Of a stretch of DNA of 52,426 nucleotides, positions 14,748 through 23,130 are shown in pieces. The stretch's first letter is position 1. Each line of letters begins with the position of its first letter. The stretch covers positions 1 to 52,426 of the forward strand of contig JAJDDM010000032.1 of assembly GCA_029260315.1 (NCBI GenBank). Reading direction: 5' to 3'. The notes under the pieces are model-generated. The model saw only the letters and a program-made list of their open reading frames with translations, ran no database searches and was not told the DNA's origin. This DNA comes from Phycisphaerales bacterium. Its GTDB lineage: Bacteria; Planctomycetota; Phycisphaerae; Phycisphaerales; UBA1924. The translations under genes were made by a program, and so were the position numbers.

Positions 14748-15950
14748 ATGACGACCGACCGATTTGCTCGAGACGTGGACCAGGCCGTGAACGAGGTTCG
14801 CTCGGCGCTGCGCGGCCTGGTCAACGCGCTGCCGGGCCCCCCACGGAGCGCCAAGGACCTTGGGCGACGCCTCGGGCTCAAGGACAAGCTCTCCTGGCAG
14901 ATCTGGCGCTCGGCGTGGGACGAGGAGGCCTACTCGGTCCTGTCGCATCTTCCCGGGCGAACAGCGATCAGGAAGGTCCTCTCGGCGTCTCGCGCACGGG
15001 AGTTTGACGAGCAGGCCGACCGTGCCGAGGCTGCGCTGCGAGTTCTCGAGAAGACCGCCCGCACACACGCCGGGTCGATGGGCGATCTCTTGATGATGAT
15101 CCGCCCCAGGGACACGGCGGCACGAGCCAGCGTCGAGGAGGAATACCGCAAGCTGGCGTACGCCGGCAACAGCCACATCCAGGGCGTGCAGTCGCGGTGT
15201 CAGCTTTCCGTCCACATGGTGCAGTTGGGACCGAGTTCTGCGGAGCTGGCCATCATCGGCGGGCGGGTGCATATGCGCCGTCTCAACCCGAAGATCACGG
15301 CGATCCTGGGGGGCAGAAGCTTTCGGCACGATCATGGCGAGCGGTTTGAGCCTCGCTCGTGCGAGTCGATCGATGGGTCATCTCCGCTGGAATCCGGTGG
15401 GGTGCCGCTGCTGAAAGAGTTCAGCGATGCTCCCGAGGAAGCGCTGCACACGGCGTTGGTCAATGGGATCTGTCAATACCGGCTTGGTCCCGGATCGCGA
15501 GGGGAGACCGCGGCGAGGACGTACCTGTTCGGAGAGGTGTTGCGACAGACCGGCCCGCTCACCGCGATCGGAGACGAGCGTGAGGCCTCGATGCATGCGG
15601 GCGTGCCGAATCCGTGCGAGACGCTCCTGCTGGACGTTGTGCTGCGACGAGACCAGTTTCCGGATCCGAGGCCGCGTGCCGGTGTGTTTACCGAGACGGG
15701 CGGGATTATCCGCAGCGTGGACCAGAAGGCCGAATCCGCGAGGCTGCCGGTCGAGGTGAGCGTCGAGTTTCTGGGCCGGCCTGATCGGGAAGGGAACTGC
15801 CGAGCCTATCCAGATCATTCGCGTCTGATGCGGCATGTGTTTTCGAAGCTGGAGTGGGACTTGGATCTGTTCGACCTGTATCGCGTGCGGCTGGCGTACC
15901 CCCCGCTCATGTCCGATGTGGCGATGACGATCCAACTGCCCGAGGCGTAG
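14748..15950 (+). CDS. Unknown soluble protein, possible DNA-binding N-terminus
   Basis: 400 aa, with no signal peptide or membrane segment, so probably cytoplasmic. I do not recognise the family. Residues ~35-60 (PPRSAKDLGRRLGLKDKLSWQIWR) look like a helix-turn-helix. Residues ~75-130 are helical. The second half is strand-rich with a conserved-looking core (GVPNPCETLLLDVVLRRDQF, PVEVSVEFLGRPDREG, DLYRVRLAYPPLMSDVAMTI). The architecture of an N-terminal HTH plus a large sensor-like domain, together with the palindrome over its start site, suggests a regulator; this is inference. It is the only plus-strand gene inside the dockerin cluster and is convergent with the kelch gene. Confidence 0.75.
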   Translation: MTTDRFARDVDQAVNEVRSALRGLVNALPGPPRSAKDLGRRLGLKDKLSWQIWRSAWDEEAYSVLSHLPGRTAIRKVLSASRAREFDEQADRAEAALRVLEKTARTHAGSMGDLLMMIRPRDTAARASVEEEYRKLAYAGNSHIQGVQSRCQLSVHMVQLGPSSAELAIIGGRVHMRRLNPKITAILGGRSFRHDHGERFEPRSCESIDGSSPLESGGVPLLKEFSDAPEEALHTALVNGICQYRLGPGSRGETAARTYLFGEVLRQTGPLTAIGDEREASMHAGVPNPCETLLLDVVLRRDQFPDPRPRAGVFTETGGIIRSVDQKAESARLPVEVSVEFLGRPDREGNCRAYPDHSRLMRHVFSKLEWDLDLFDLYRVRLAYPPLMSDVAMTIQLPEA

Positions 15951-16024
15951 AGCCATGTCGTCACCAATCCGCTCGCGGGCGAGTGGCCGTCGAGCACGCC
16001 GTGGATGGTGCGGCTCCAGGCGCT

Positions 16025-18502
16025 TCAGCATCCGGACACGAACAGGTCGAGATAGGCGAAGAAGTCGTCGGCATCGGTGTCGCCGTCGGCGTCGAGATCC
16101 GCGGCGGGGTTGTTCGCGGCGAAGAGGTCGAGGTAGGCGAAGACGTCGTCGGCGTCGGCGTCGCCGTCGGCGTCGAGATCCGCTGGGCATCCCGTCTGGG
16201 GCTGGGCGATCCAGAGCAGCGCCTCTTGCCGATCCGCGCTGGCGCGATAGCCGGTGCCGACAACGACGATCGTGCCATCGACGCGGACATCTACGTCGAA
16301 CGCCTCAGAGGAGGTGAACTCATTGGAGACGAGCGTGTGGAGATCGAACCAGGAGTCGCTCGTGCCACCCCAGATGGCGGCGTGCCCCTGGCCGTCGGCA
16401 CCGTTGGGCGACGTTGAGCCGACCTGTAGCCCACCATCGCTGTCCCGCAATCGGCTGGAGCGCTGTGTTGGGGGGGTGAGGTCGGCGAACGAGGCCCGCC
16501 CGCCCGTCCAGAACGCCGCACGGGTCGATTCGGTTTGTACAGAGCCGACGGCCTGCCCATCGCCGGCGCCTTGGACAAAGCTCGCCGAGACGCCCTGCGG
16601 CTCCATGTCGAGGACCCGAAGCGATGCCGCGTCCCATCGGCGGGCGTGAGAGCCGCCGGCGAATACTCCGCCGAAGATCGCGTCTCCATCAACCGACGAG
16701 AATGTCACGTCTGCGACGCGCCGCGGCCAGTAGTTCGGCGGCTCGTGGATGGTGGCGAAGGTCTCGTAGTTGCCCTGGCTGTACTCGAAGGTGGCACTGC
16801 CGACCATCCGGTCACCGCTGATGTCGGCGATACGAGAATATTCCGCACCCGAGGCGTGGCGCTCGGTGAAGGCGCCGCTTGGGAGATCCCAGAAGCCAGC
16901 GGACTGCCATGCGCACTGACCGGGGAAACAGTCATAGACATGCCAGAACCAGCCGACGGCGCGATCGCCGGCCACGCCCAGAGCAGCGCCACCGACCGAA
17001 TCTGCGGGTGTCAGATCGACCGCGATCCACGCGTCTCCCATCCAGGCGTAGGGACGGGCAATATCGAGTGGGCCGCCATTCCAGTCCTGGATGAAGTTCG
17101 CCGAGCCCACGGCCGAGTCGCCGTCAATGCCGGTGATACGCGAGGACGTTGCTCCCTGGGGATGGATCTCTTGCACAGTCCATCGTCCGCCGTCGTGAGG
17201 GATCGAAGCAGGCAATCGAACGCGCAGCGCGCCGGTCTCTGGCGTGTCGCCACAGTCATTGGAAACGACGCACTCATAGAGACCGGCGTCGTCGATTAGG
17301 GCCGGGTCGAGGAGGAGTTCGGGCGTGGTGGCGCCGTCGTACACGCCGCCACTGGGCTTTGTACCGTCAGCCAAGGCGACACCGTCGCGATACCACTGGT
17401 AGCTGAGCGTGCCGCCGCCGATGGCGTCAACGGCGATGCTCCCCGGTGCGCCGTGCCAGGCGAGCGCCTCATCGAAGCCGTCGAGCACGGTCGGGCATGC
17501 GGAGGTGAACAGCTTCTCGCACGTCACGGTTCCGCCAGACTCGTTCTCACCCCCGATGGCGTAGAGATAGCCGCCGTCGTTGGCCGGCAGCACCGCCGCG
17601 CCGAGGTTTCGTCGCGGGGTGGATAGATCCGGCCCGCGAGTCCATGTGTTGCTCTGCGGATCGAGAACATGGACAGTGCGAATCGTGGCGCCCAAGCCCA
17701 TGGGGCCGGTTCGACCGCCGACGACATAGACGCGTCCGTCCGCGCCGCGAGCCGCGGCGGCATCTGAGAGCGCGATCGGGAGATCGGGCGCGGCGGTCGT
17801 GGACCACTGGCCCGTCGCGAGATCGAACCGCTGCACCTCGGCGGTCCGGGCCGATGCGTCGGCGTTGACCCCGCCAATCACGAGCACATGCCCGAGGCCA
17901 TCATCGACGGCGCAGGCCCAAGCGACGGGCAGGGGGAGGGGGGCGAGGGCGCTCCACGAGTCGCTCAGCGCGTCGTATCGGGCCGCGAGATCGCTCGCGG
18001 GTCCGGGCGTGCCGAAGTCCTCTCCCGCGCCGCCGCCGAGGGAATACAGACGACCCTGTGCGTCGGTGCAGAACGCGAAGCCCTGGAATGGCGGGTCGCC
18101 CGGGCGATCGGGCAGGCGATCGCCGGTGAACCCCTCGATCGGGTCGTAGACGCGATTGTTACCGGTGTCGCCGCCTACGGCGTCCTCGCCTGCAAAGACA
18201 AGGATGCGTCCTAGCGCATCGATGCCGGCGCCCTGGGCGATGATCTGGCCTTCCATCGCGGCAAGCTGTGTCCACGCGCCGTTGCCCTCTTGAAAAGAGA
18301 AGACGGTGGTGCTGTCGCCGGCGCCGACGAAGGGTCGCCCGCCGATGCTGTACAGCGTCTGTCCGTCGACGATTGCGGCGGCATAGGAGCGTGCGCCGCT
18401 GTCGGAGATCACGTCGGGCGCCGGCTGCCACTGCTGGGCATGGGCGGAGAACTGCCCCAGAACCAGGGCAACCAGAGGTGATGCAAGTCGTTGTGTGCGC
18501 AT
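16025..18502 (-). CDS. Kelch-propeller, Ig-like and HAF-repeat secreted protein with GC-type dockerin
   Basis: 825 aa. Signal peptide ends near QFSAHAQ. Residues ~30-340 are kelch blades (LYSIGGRPF, VLVIGGVNAD, VYVVGGRTGP, LYAIGGENESGG). Residues ~355-440 are an Ig-like module (LSYQWYRDGVALADG...DDAGLYECVVSNDCG). Residues ~450-765 are HAF-like repeats (RITGIDGDSAVGSANF, RIADISGDRMVGSATF). The dockerin (~771-825) has CPADLDADGDADADDVFAYL and a second copy, ending VSGC. A sigma54 promoter lies ~210 bp upstream of the ATG. No terminator is seen; the converging gene ends 75 bp away. A fusion of two propellers round an Ig linker suggests surface or matrix binding. Confidence 0.92.
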   Translation of the reverse strand: MRTQRLASPLVALVLGQFSAHAQQWQPAPDVISDSGARSYAAAIVDGQTLYSIGGRPFVGAGDSTTVFSFQEGNGAWTQLAAMEGQIIAQGAGIDALGRILVFAGEDAVGGDTGNNRVYDPIEGFTGDRLPDRPGDPPFQGFAFCTDAQGRLYSLGGGAGEDFGTPGPASDLAARYDALSDSWSALAPLPLPVAWACAVDDGLGHVLVIGGVNADASARTAEVQRFDLATGQWSTTAAPDLPIALSDAAAARGADGRVYVVGGRTGPMGLGATIRTVHVLDPQSNTWTRGPDLSTPRRNLGAAVLPANDGGYLYAIGGENESGGTVTCEKLFTSACPTVLDGFDEALAWHGAPGSIAVDAIGGGTLSYQWYRDGVALADGTKPSGGVYDGATTPELLLDPALIDDAGLYECVVSNDCGDTPETGALRVRLPASIPHDGGRWTVQEIHPQGATSSRITGIDGDSAVGSANFIQDWNGGPLDIARPYAWMGDAWIAVDLTPADSVGGAALGVAGDRAVGWFWHVYDCFPGQCAWQSAGFWDLPSGAFTERHASGAEYSRIADISGDRMVGSATFEYSQGNYETFATIHEPPNYWPRRVADVTFSSVDGDAIFGGVFAGGSHARRWDAASLRVLDMEPQGVSASFVQGAGDGQAVGSVQTESTRAAFWTGGRASFADLTPPTQRSSRLRDSDGGLQVGSTSPNGADGQGHAAIWGGTSDSWFDLHTLVSNEFTSSEAFDVDVRVDGTIVVVGTGYRASADRQEALLWIAQPQTGCPADLDADGDADADDVFAYLDLFAANNPAADLDADGDTDADDFFAYLDLFVSGC

Positions 18503-18712
18503 CCGTGAATCCTCGCTTCTCTGAGCCTGTCGATTGGGTGCTCAAGAATCTGCATGCTCGATCCAACTCGGCAATGAACGAACAAGGCTGGCTGCCGTGT
18601 GGCTCCGCCGGTGGCGTCAGATGGGATACTCGGTTCCGGCAGCGAGGCTCGTCACGCTCCGCGCGCAGCCTTCTGGCGGACCGGCACCGTTCATTTCCTT
18701 CAAACGAACACT

Positions 18713-18728
18713 TGCAACTGGCGTGCCA
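18713..18728 (-). promoter_or_regulatory. sigma54 (-24/-12) promoter
   Basis: TGGCACGCCAGTTGCA on the minus strand, a full match to TGGCAC-N5-TTGCW. It gives a ~200-base leader before the ATG at 18502. The remainder of the 419-bp gap (18503-18921) contains no gene that I can support; a TGGCCA palindrome at about 18886 could be part of an activator site. Confidence 0.85.
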
Positions 18729-18921
18729 TTGTTCTGTTACCCAGCACGATCTATTTGCGTCGCTCCCCGGGCACTTGAGTCCGCATTGGGGCGAGTCTGT
18801 AACGCCGAGGCACAGCATATATCTCCGGCTCTCGCGGTCATGGCACGCGGATTGGCGGTAGTTGCGGCCAACGGACCTGCCAAAGTGGCCAGTGACCGAC
18901 AAGCCCGGCTCTGCAATGCTC

Positions 18922-21048
18922 TCAACAACCGGTCGCGAACAGGTCGAGATATGCGAAGAAGTCGTCGGCGTCGGTGTCGCCATCGTTGTCGAGGTCCGCC
19001 GCGGGGTCGCCTGCGGCGAAAAGGTCGAGGTACATGAAGAAGTCGTCCGCGTCTGCGTCGCCGTCGGCGTCGAGGTCGGCGGGGCAGGTCAGCGGCGGGA
19101 TGAGGACGGTGGCCGCACCCTCGCTGATGGTGCTGAGCCAGAGGCGGCCGTCGGCGTCGAACTCAACATCGCCGAGTTGGTAGTGCGGCATGGGGGAGTT
19201 CTGGAAGGTGTAGATCGTCCAGGCGGTGTCGTCGTTGATGTCGCCGGCGATGACGCAAAGGCCGTGTGGGAAGGGGGTCTGGGGCTGAAAGGTGTGGGCG
19301 CTGAGGGCCATGAGGCCGTCGTCGCGGAAGACGATGCCGCTGACGGTCTTGCCCGGGAGCGGCGAGTTGGCGGTGTCGTAGAGGGTGAAGGTCTGGCCGT
19401 CGAAGTTGATGAGGCCATCGCCCATGCCGAGCCAGATGGTGTCGTCGGGTCCGACGGTCATGGAGACGATGCCGCGCTGGTCGAAGAGGATGTCGTATTC
19501 GGTCCAGTCCCAGTCTGTCCAGGTTGTCCCGTCGAAGCGGTGGAGGCTTGCTTCAGAGGCGACCCACATGTTGCCCTGGGAGTCTGACTCGATGGCGCGG
19601 ATGTCGCCATGGGCGAGGCTGCCGCCGAGGGAGCGTTGCTGCCAGTTGTTGCCGCTCTGGCCGTAAAGGCCTGAGAAGTCGCCGCCGATCCACATGCGTC
19701 CGTTTGGGTCGACGCCGATAGCCTGGAATATCTCGACGCCGAGGTTGCTGTTGCGCCAGTCCCAGATCTGGAAGTCGTTGCCGTTCCATGCGCCGACGCC
19801 GTTGGAGCCGATCCAGAGGCGTCCGTCGTCGTCCTCGTAGAAGCCGTGGGCCTGCTCTGCGAGGAAGGGCCAGGGGTTCTGGCCGGCGTTGTGCATGCCC
19901 CAGTTTGTCCAGCGCTGGTAGTCGTAGCGGGATGCGCCGGCCTCGCCGGTGGCGATCCACATGTCGCCGGAGCGGTCGCGGTAGAAGTTGTCGATGAAGT
20001 AGTCGGGGATACCGGTGTTGTAGGAGTTGAAGGCCTCGAGCCACATGCCGTTGCTGTCGAGGTGGCGGGTCGCGCCGGGGGTGGTGACCCAGACGTCGCC
20101 GTTGCCCGCGAAGGCGAGGGAGGTAATACGGATGCCCTGGTCGGTGAAGGACTCCCAGGAGTCGCCTGCGTTGGAGGAGCGGACGGCCTGGCCGAACCAG
20201 TTGGCGAGGTAGATGTCGCCGCTCGGGGCGATGGTGATGGCGGTGGGCGTGGTGCTGGTCATGCCGACGCGGGCGGGGCTGAAAGTCTCGAAGGCGTTGT
20301 TTGTGCGGTCGAACTTGTAGAAGGAGTTGCCGCCGCCGATGCCGGCGGACATCCAGAGGTTGCCGTCGTGATCCTCGCGGAGTCGGCGGAAGCGTGTGGG
20401 GCCGTCGTGGAGAACCCAGCTCGTGCCGTCGAACTGTGCGATGCCGTTCAGCACCTCGTTGGCGACGAAGACGTGCCCGTCGGAGGCGACCATGACCGAG
20501 CTGAGCGAGTCCCAGGTCTCGTCCCAGGGCATCTCGACGCCGGTGTCGTAGCTGGTCCAGTTGACGCCGTCGAACTCGAAGATGGCGTGGTTGGACTGCT
20601 GGACGCCTGTGTTGTTGATCCAGACGTGCCCGTCGGCGTCGAGGTCGATGCCCTGGATGACGTTGTGGCGGAGGGGTGAGTTGGACCGTGTATAAACGGT
20701 CCAGGCGTCGTCATCCTTGTGAACGAGGCCGGCGGAGGTCGCGATCCAGACCGAGCCGTCCGCGACGAACTCGATATCGTTGACGAACTCGCTGGGGATG
20801 GGCGTCTCCCAGTTGGCCCAGGTCTCCCAGGTGTCGGTGGCGAAGTCGTAGATGCCGATGCCGCCCTCGCGCCAGAAGGGCCAGCGTGCGGCGACCCAGA
20901 GCTTGCCGTCTGGGGCGAAGAGGTTGAAGCGGGCCTCCTCGCCTGGGATGCCGGTGTTGGAGGGCTTGAGGATCTTCCAATCCTGGGCGTGTGCGGCGCC
21001 GGCGATGATGCAGGCGGCGATGGCGGTGACGTTGGTGCGAATGGTCAT
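18922..21048 (-). CDS. Regulator-type beta-propeller secreted protein with GC-type dockerin
   Basis: 708 aa. Signal peptide MTIRTNVTAIAACIIAGAAHA. The body is a long series of blades of the two-component-regulator propeller type (WIATSAGLVHKDDDAWTVYT, GHVWINNTGV, GNLWMSAGIGG, GDMWIATGEAG, GRLWIGSNGVG, NMWVASEASLHRFDGTTWTD), here without a kinase, so a stand-alone extracellular propeller. Tryptophan content is high. The dockerin (~654-708) starts CPADLDADGDADADDFFMYL and ends ATGC. GAGGAA precedes the ATG at 21048. The gene upstream ends 148 bp before it, with no intact sigma54 site between, so read-through from 24713 is likely. Confidence 0.92.
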   Translation of the reverse strand: MTIRTNVTAIAACIIAGAAHAQDWKILKPSNTGIPGEEARFNLFAPDGKLWVAARWPFWREGGIGIYDFATDTWETWANWETPIPSEFVNDIEFVADGSVWIATSAGLVHKDDDAWTVYTRSNSPLRHNVIQGIDLDADGHVWINNTGVQQSNHAIFEFDGVNWTSYDTGVEMPWDETWDSLSSVMVASDGHVFVANEVLNGIAQFDGTSWVLHDGPTRFRRLREDHDGNLWMSAGIGGGNSFYKFDRTNNAFETFSPARVGMTSTTPTAITIAPSGDIYLANWFGQAVRSSNAGDSWESFTDQGIRITSLAFAGNGDVWVTTPGATRHLDSNGMWLEAFNSYNTGIPDYFIDNFYRDRSGDMWIATGEAGASRYDYQRWTNWGMHNAGQNPWPFLAEQAHGFYEDDDGRLWIGSNGVGAWNGNDFQIWDWRNSNLGVEIFQAIGVDPNGRMWIGGDFSGLYGQSGNNWQQRSLGGSLAHGDIRAIESDSQGNMWVASEASLHRFDGTTWTDWDWTEYDILFDQRGIVSMTVGPDDTIWLGMGDGLINFDGQTFTLYDTANSPLPGKTVSGIVFRDDGLMALSAHTFQPQTPFPHGLCVIAGDINDDTAWTIYTFQNSPMPHYQLGDVEFDADGRLWLSTISEGAATVLIPPLTCPADLDADGDADADDFFMYLDLFAAGDPAADLDNDGDTDADDFFAYLDLFATGC

Positions 21049-21196
21049 TCGGAGTTCCTCGTTGTTGATGGCAAGGGCGGCGTGAGCCTGTGGAGCGGCG
21101 TGCGCCTGCTCGGGTTTGTGTTCGTGAAAGGTGGGCCCGACGTTTTCACGGCGGGCACACCCTGGGTTCGTGCCGTGAGGGCGGCACGAGGGAGTG

Positions 21197-23044
21197 TCAA
21201 CAGCCGACGGCGAAGAGGTCGAGGTAGGTGAAGAAGTCGTCGGCGTCGGTGTCGCCGTCGTTGTCGAGGTCCGCCGCGGCATCGCCGGCGGCGAAGAGGT
21301 CGAGGTAGGCGAAGAAGTCGTCGGCGTCTGCGTCGCCGTCGCCGTCGAGGTCGGCGGCGCATCCGCCCTGCGCGGCCTCGATGCAGGCGGAAAACTCGCT
21401 GGTGGCGGCCGCAGCGATGTCGGTTGCGGTCGCGGTGATGAACTCGCCCTCGGCGACCGCCCCGGTCACTGTTGTGTCGAAGGGCGCGTCGCCCGATCCG
21501 TCGGTGTCGACGGTTGCCGAGCCGAGGTAGCGTTCGCCCTCGCCATAGCCTGAAGGGTCGCAGGTTGAGCTTGCGAACAGCTCGACGCGGTAGGATCGGT
21601 TCGGGCGTGAGTTCAGCGTGCCGCGGGCGCGGACGCTCGTACCGTCGGTCTGGGCGGTATCGAGCACGGGGAAGTTCTGGAGGCCGTTCGCGCCGATCGA
21701 GTCGGCGTCGCCGGCGTCGTTGGGCGTCACGCCGAAGTCGCCGTTGCCGGCGAGCAGGTCGATGCCGAGCAGGCCGTTGTCGGAGATGTTGTTGCCGGAG
21801 AACTCGGCGTCGGCGATGAGGCGGGTCGCGAAGATGCCGGTGCGGTCGGTGAAGCGGATGGTGTTGCCCTGGAGGGGCTCGGCGCCGCCGATGCGGACGC
21901 CCTGGGGGGTGCTGTTAGCGGTGAGGTTGGAGACCTCGATGCCGTTGTAGGTGGTGATGGGGATCTGGCCGGTGGCGTCGGTGCCGATGAGATTGCCCTC
22001 AATGACGATGTTGTTGTTGTCGCGGTTGATGGCGTTGACGCGGATGGCCCTGCCGAAGGTCTGGCCGTTGTAGTGGTTGCGTCCGGCGACCTTCATGCCG
22101 GCGACGACGTTGTTCCGGATGATGGTGTTGTCCGAGTCGTTGATCTCGATGCCGGTGGGGCCGTTGCCGGGGGCTCTGGCCGCGCCGTCGGCGGTGATGC
22201 CGATGTAGTTGCCCTCGATGAGGGTGTCGGTGGCCCAGGAGAGTTCGATCCCCTCGCCGACGGGGAAGCCCTCGGAGCCGAAGGAGCCGAAGCCGCTGAT
22301 GACGTTGCGTTCTTCGGGGGTGGGCCCGCCGATGCGGTTGCGGCTGGAGGTGTCGCAATAGGGGCTTGCGCCGACGAAGATGGTCTGGAGGGCGTTGCCG
22401 ATGATGATGTTGTCGTCAGCGCCGCAGACGAGTTCAACAAACTCCAGGGTGTTGCCGTCTTCGGGGACGGTGCCCCCGATGACGTTGAATGCGCAGTGCT
22501 CGGGGTAGGGATCGATCTCGACGCCGAGGGTGTCGCAGCCAACGACGCGGTTGCGGTTGCCGTTCCAGATGGCGATGGAGGAGCCGCGCAGCCAGACCGC
22601 ACCGAGGCCCCGGAACACGCAGTCGTCTGCGCGGACGATGATGGCGGGGACGCCCCAGCCGTTTGCCTGGAGGCCGTAGATACCGACCTCGGGGCCGTCG
22701 GGGTTGGTGTCGCCGGTGTGGTCCTCCTGGGTGGAGAAATCGATGGTGGTGTTGTCGTCTGTGACGACGAACGCGCCGTCCTCGAGCTTGAGCACGGCCA
22801 TGTCATCGACGAGCCACCACTCATCGCGCGGGATCGCGAAGGCGATGGTCTGCGCGCCGGGCGTGTTGTTGGTCGCGGTCACGGCCTCGCGGAACGAGAC
22901 CTTGCCATCGGGGCCCGGCAGATCGGCGACCCGGCGAGCGCCGGAGAAGTCGGTCACGTCCTCGAGGGTGGTGACGGTGACGGTCTGCGCCGAGGCGCCA
23001 ACGGCCAACGCGGCGAGGGAAGCGATGACGGTGTACTGTCTCAT
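21197..23044 (-). CDS. Right-handed beta-helix secreted protein with GC-type dockerin
   Basis: 615 aa. Signal peptide MRQYTVIASLAALAVGASA. The body is a parallel beta-helix with short N-rich rungs (NVIGGTVPEDGNTLEF, NIIIGNALQTIFVG, NRIGGPTPEERNVISGFG, TLIEGNYIGITADG, NTIIRNNVVAGM, IVIEGNLIGTDATG, GVRIGGAEPLQGNTI), resembling the CSLREA/polymorphic outer-membrane repeat type, with a Thr-rich start (VTVTTLEDVTDFSG). The dockerin (~560-615) is CAADLDGDGDADADDFFAYL and a second copy, ending AVGC. It begins 86 bp after the stop of the gene upstream, so probably the same transcript. Such helices bind or cleave polysaccharide, but I see no catalytic signature. Confidence 0.92.
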   Translation of the reverse strand: MRQYTVIASLAALAVGASAQTVTVTTLEDVTDFSGARRVADLPGPDGKVSFREAVTATNNTPGAQTIAFAIPRDEWWLVDDMAVLKLEDGAFVVTDDNTTIDFSTQEDHTGDTNPDGPEVGIYGLQANGWGVPAIIVRADDCVFRGLGAVWLRGSSIAIWNGNRNRVVGCDTLGVEIDPYPEHCAFNVIGGTVPEDGNTLEFVELVCGADDNIIIGNALQTIFVGASPYCDTSSRNRIGGPTPEERNVISGFGSFGSEGFPVGEGIELSWATDTLIEGNYIGITADGAARAPGNGPTGIEINDSDNTIIRNNVVAGMKVAGRNHYNGQTFGRAIRVNAINRDNNNIVIEGNLIGTDATGQIPITTYNGIEVSNLTANSTPQGVRIGGAEPLQGNTIRFTDRTGIFATRLIADAEFSGNNISDNGLLGIDLLAGNGDFGVTPNDAGDADSIGANGLQNFPVLDTAQTDGTSVRARGTLNSRPNRSYRVELFASSTCDPSGYGEGERYLGSATVDTDGSGDAPFDTTVTGAVAEGEFITATATDIAAAATSEFSACIEAAQGGCAADLDGDGDADADDFFAYLDLFAAGDAAADLDNDGDTDADDFFTYLDLFAVGC

Positions 23045-23130
23045 GGTTGGATCTCTGCAGTATTGAGTGTTGTGTTCTGCGCCGACAAGGGCGTCTCGTC
23101 TACGGTGGGGTGTTCCTGTTCTTCAAACTG

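Noticed and set aside
18840-18858. Plus-strand TGGCACGCGGATTGG
   Set aside because: It lacks the GC of the -12 element and points at no gene.
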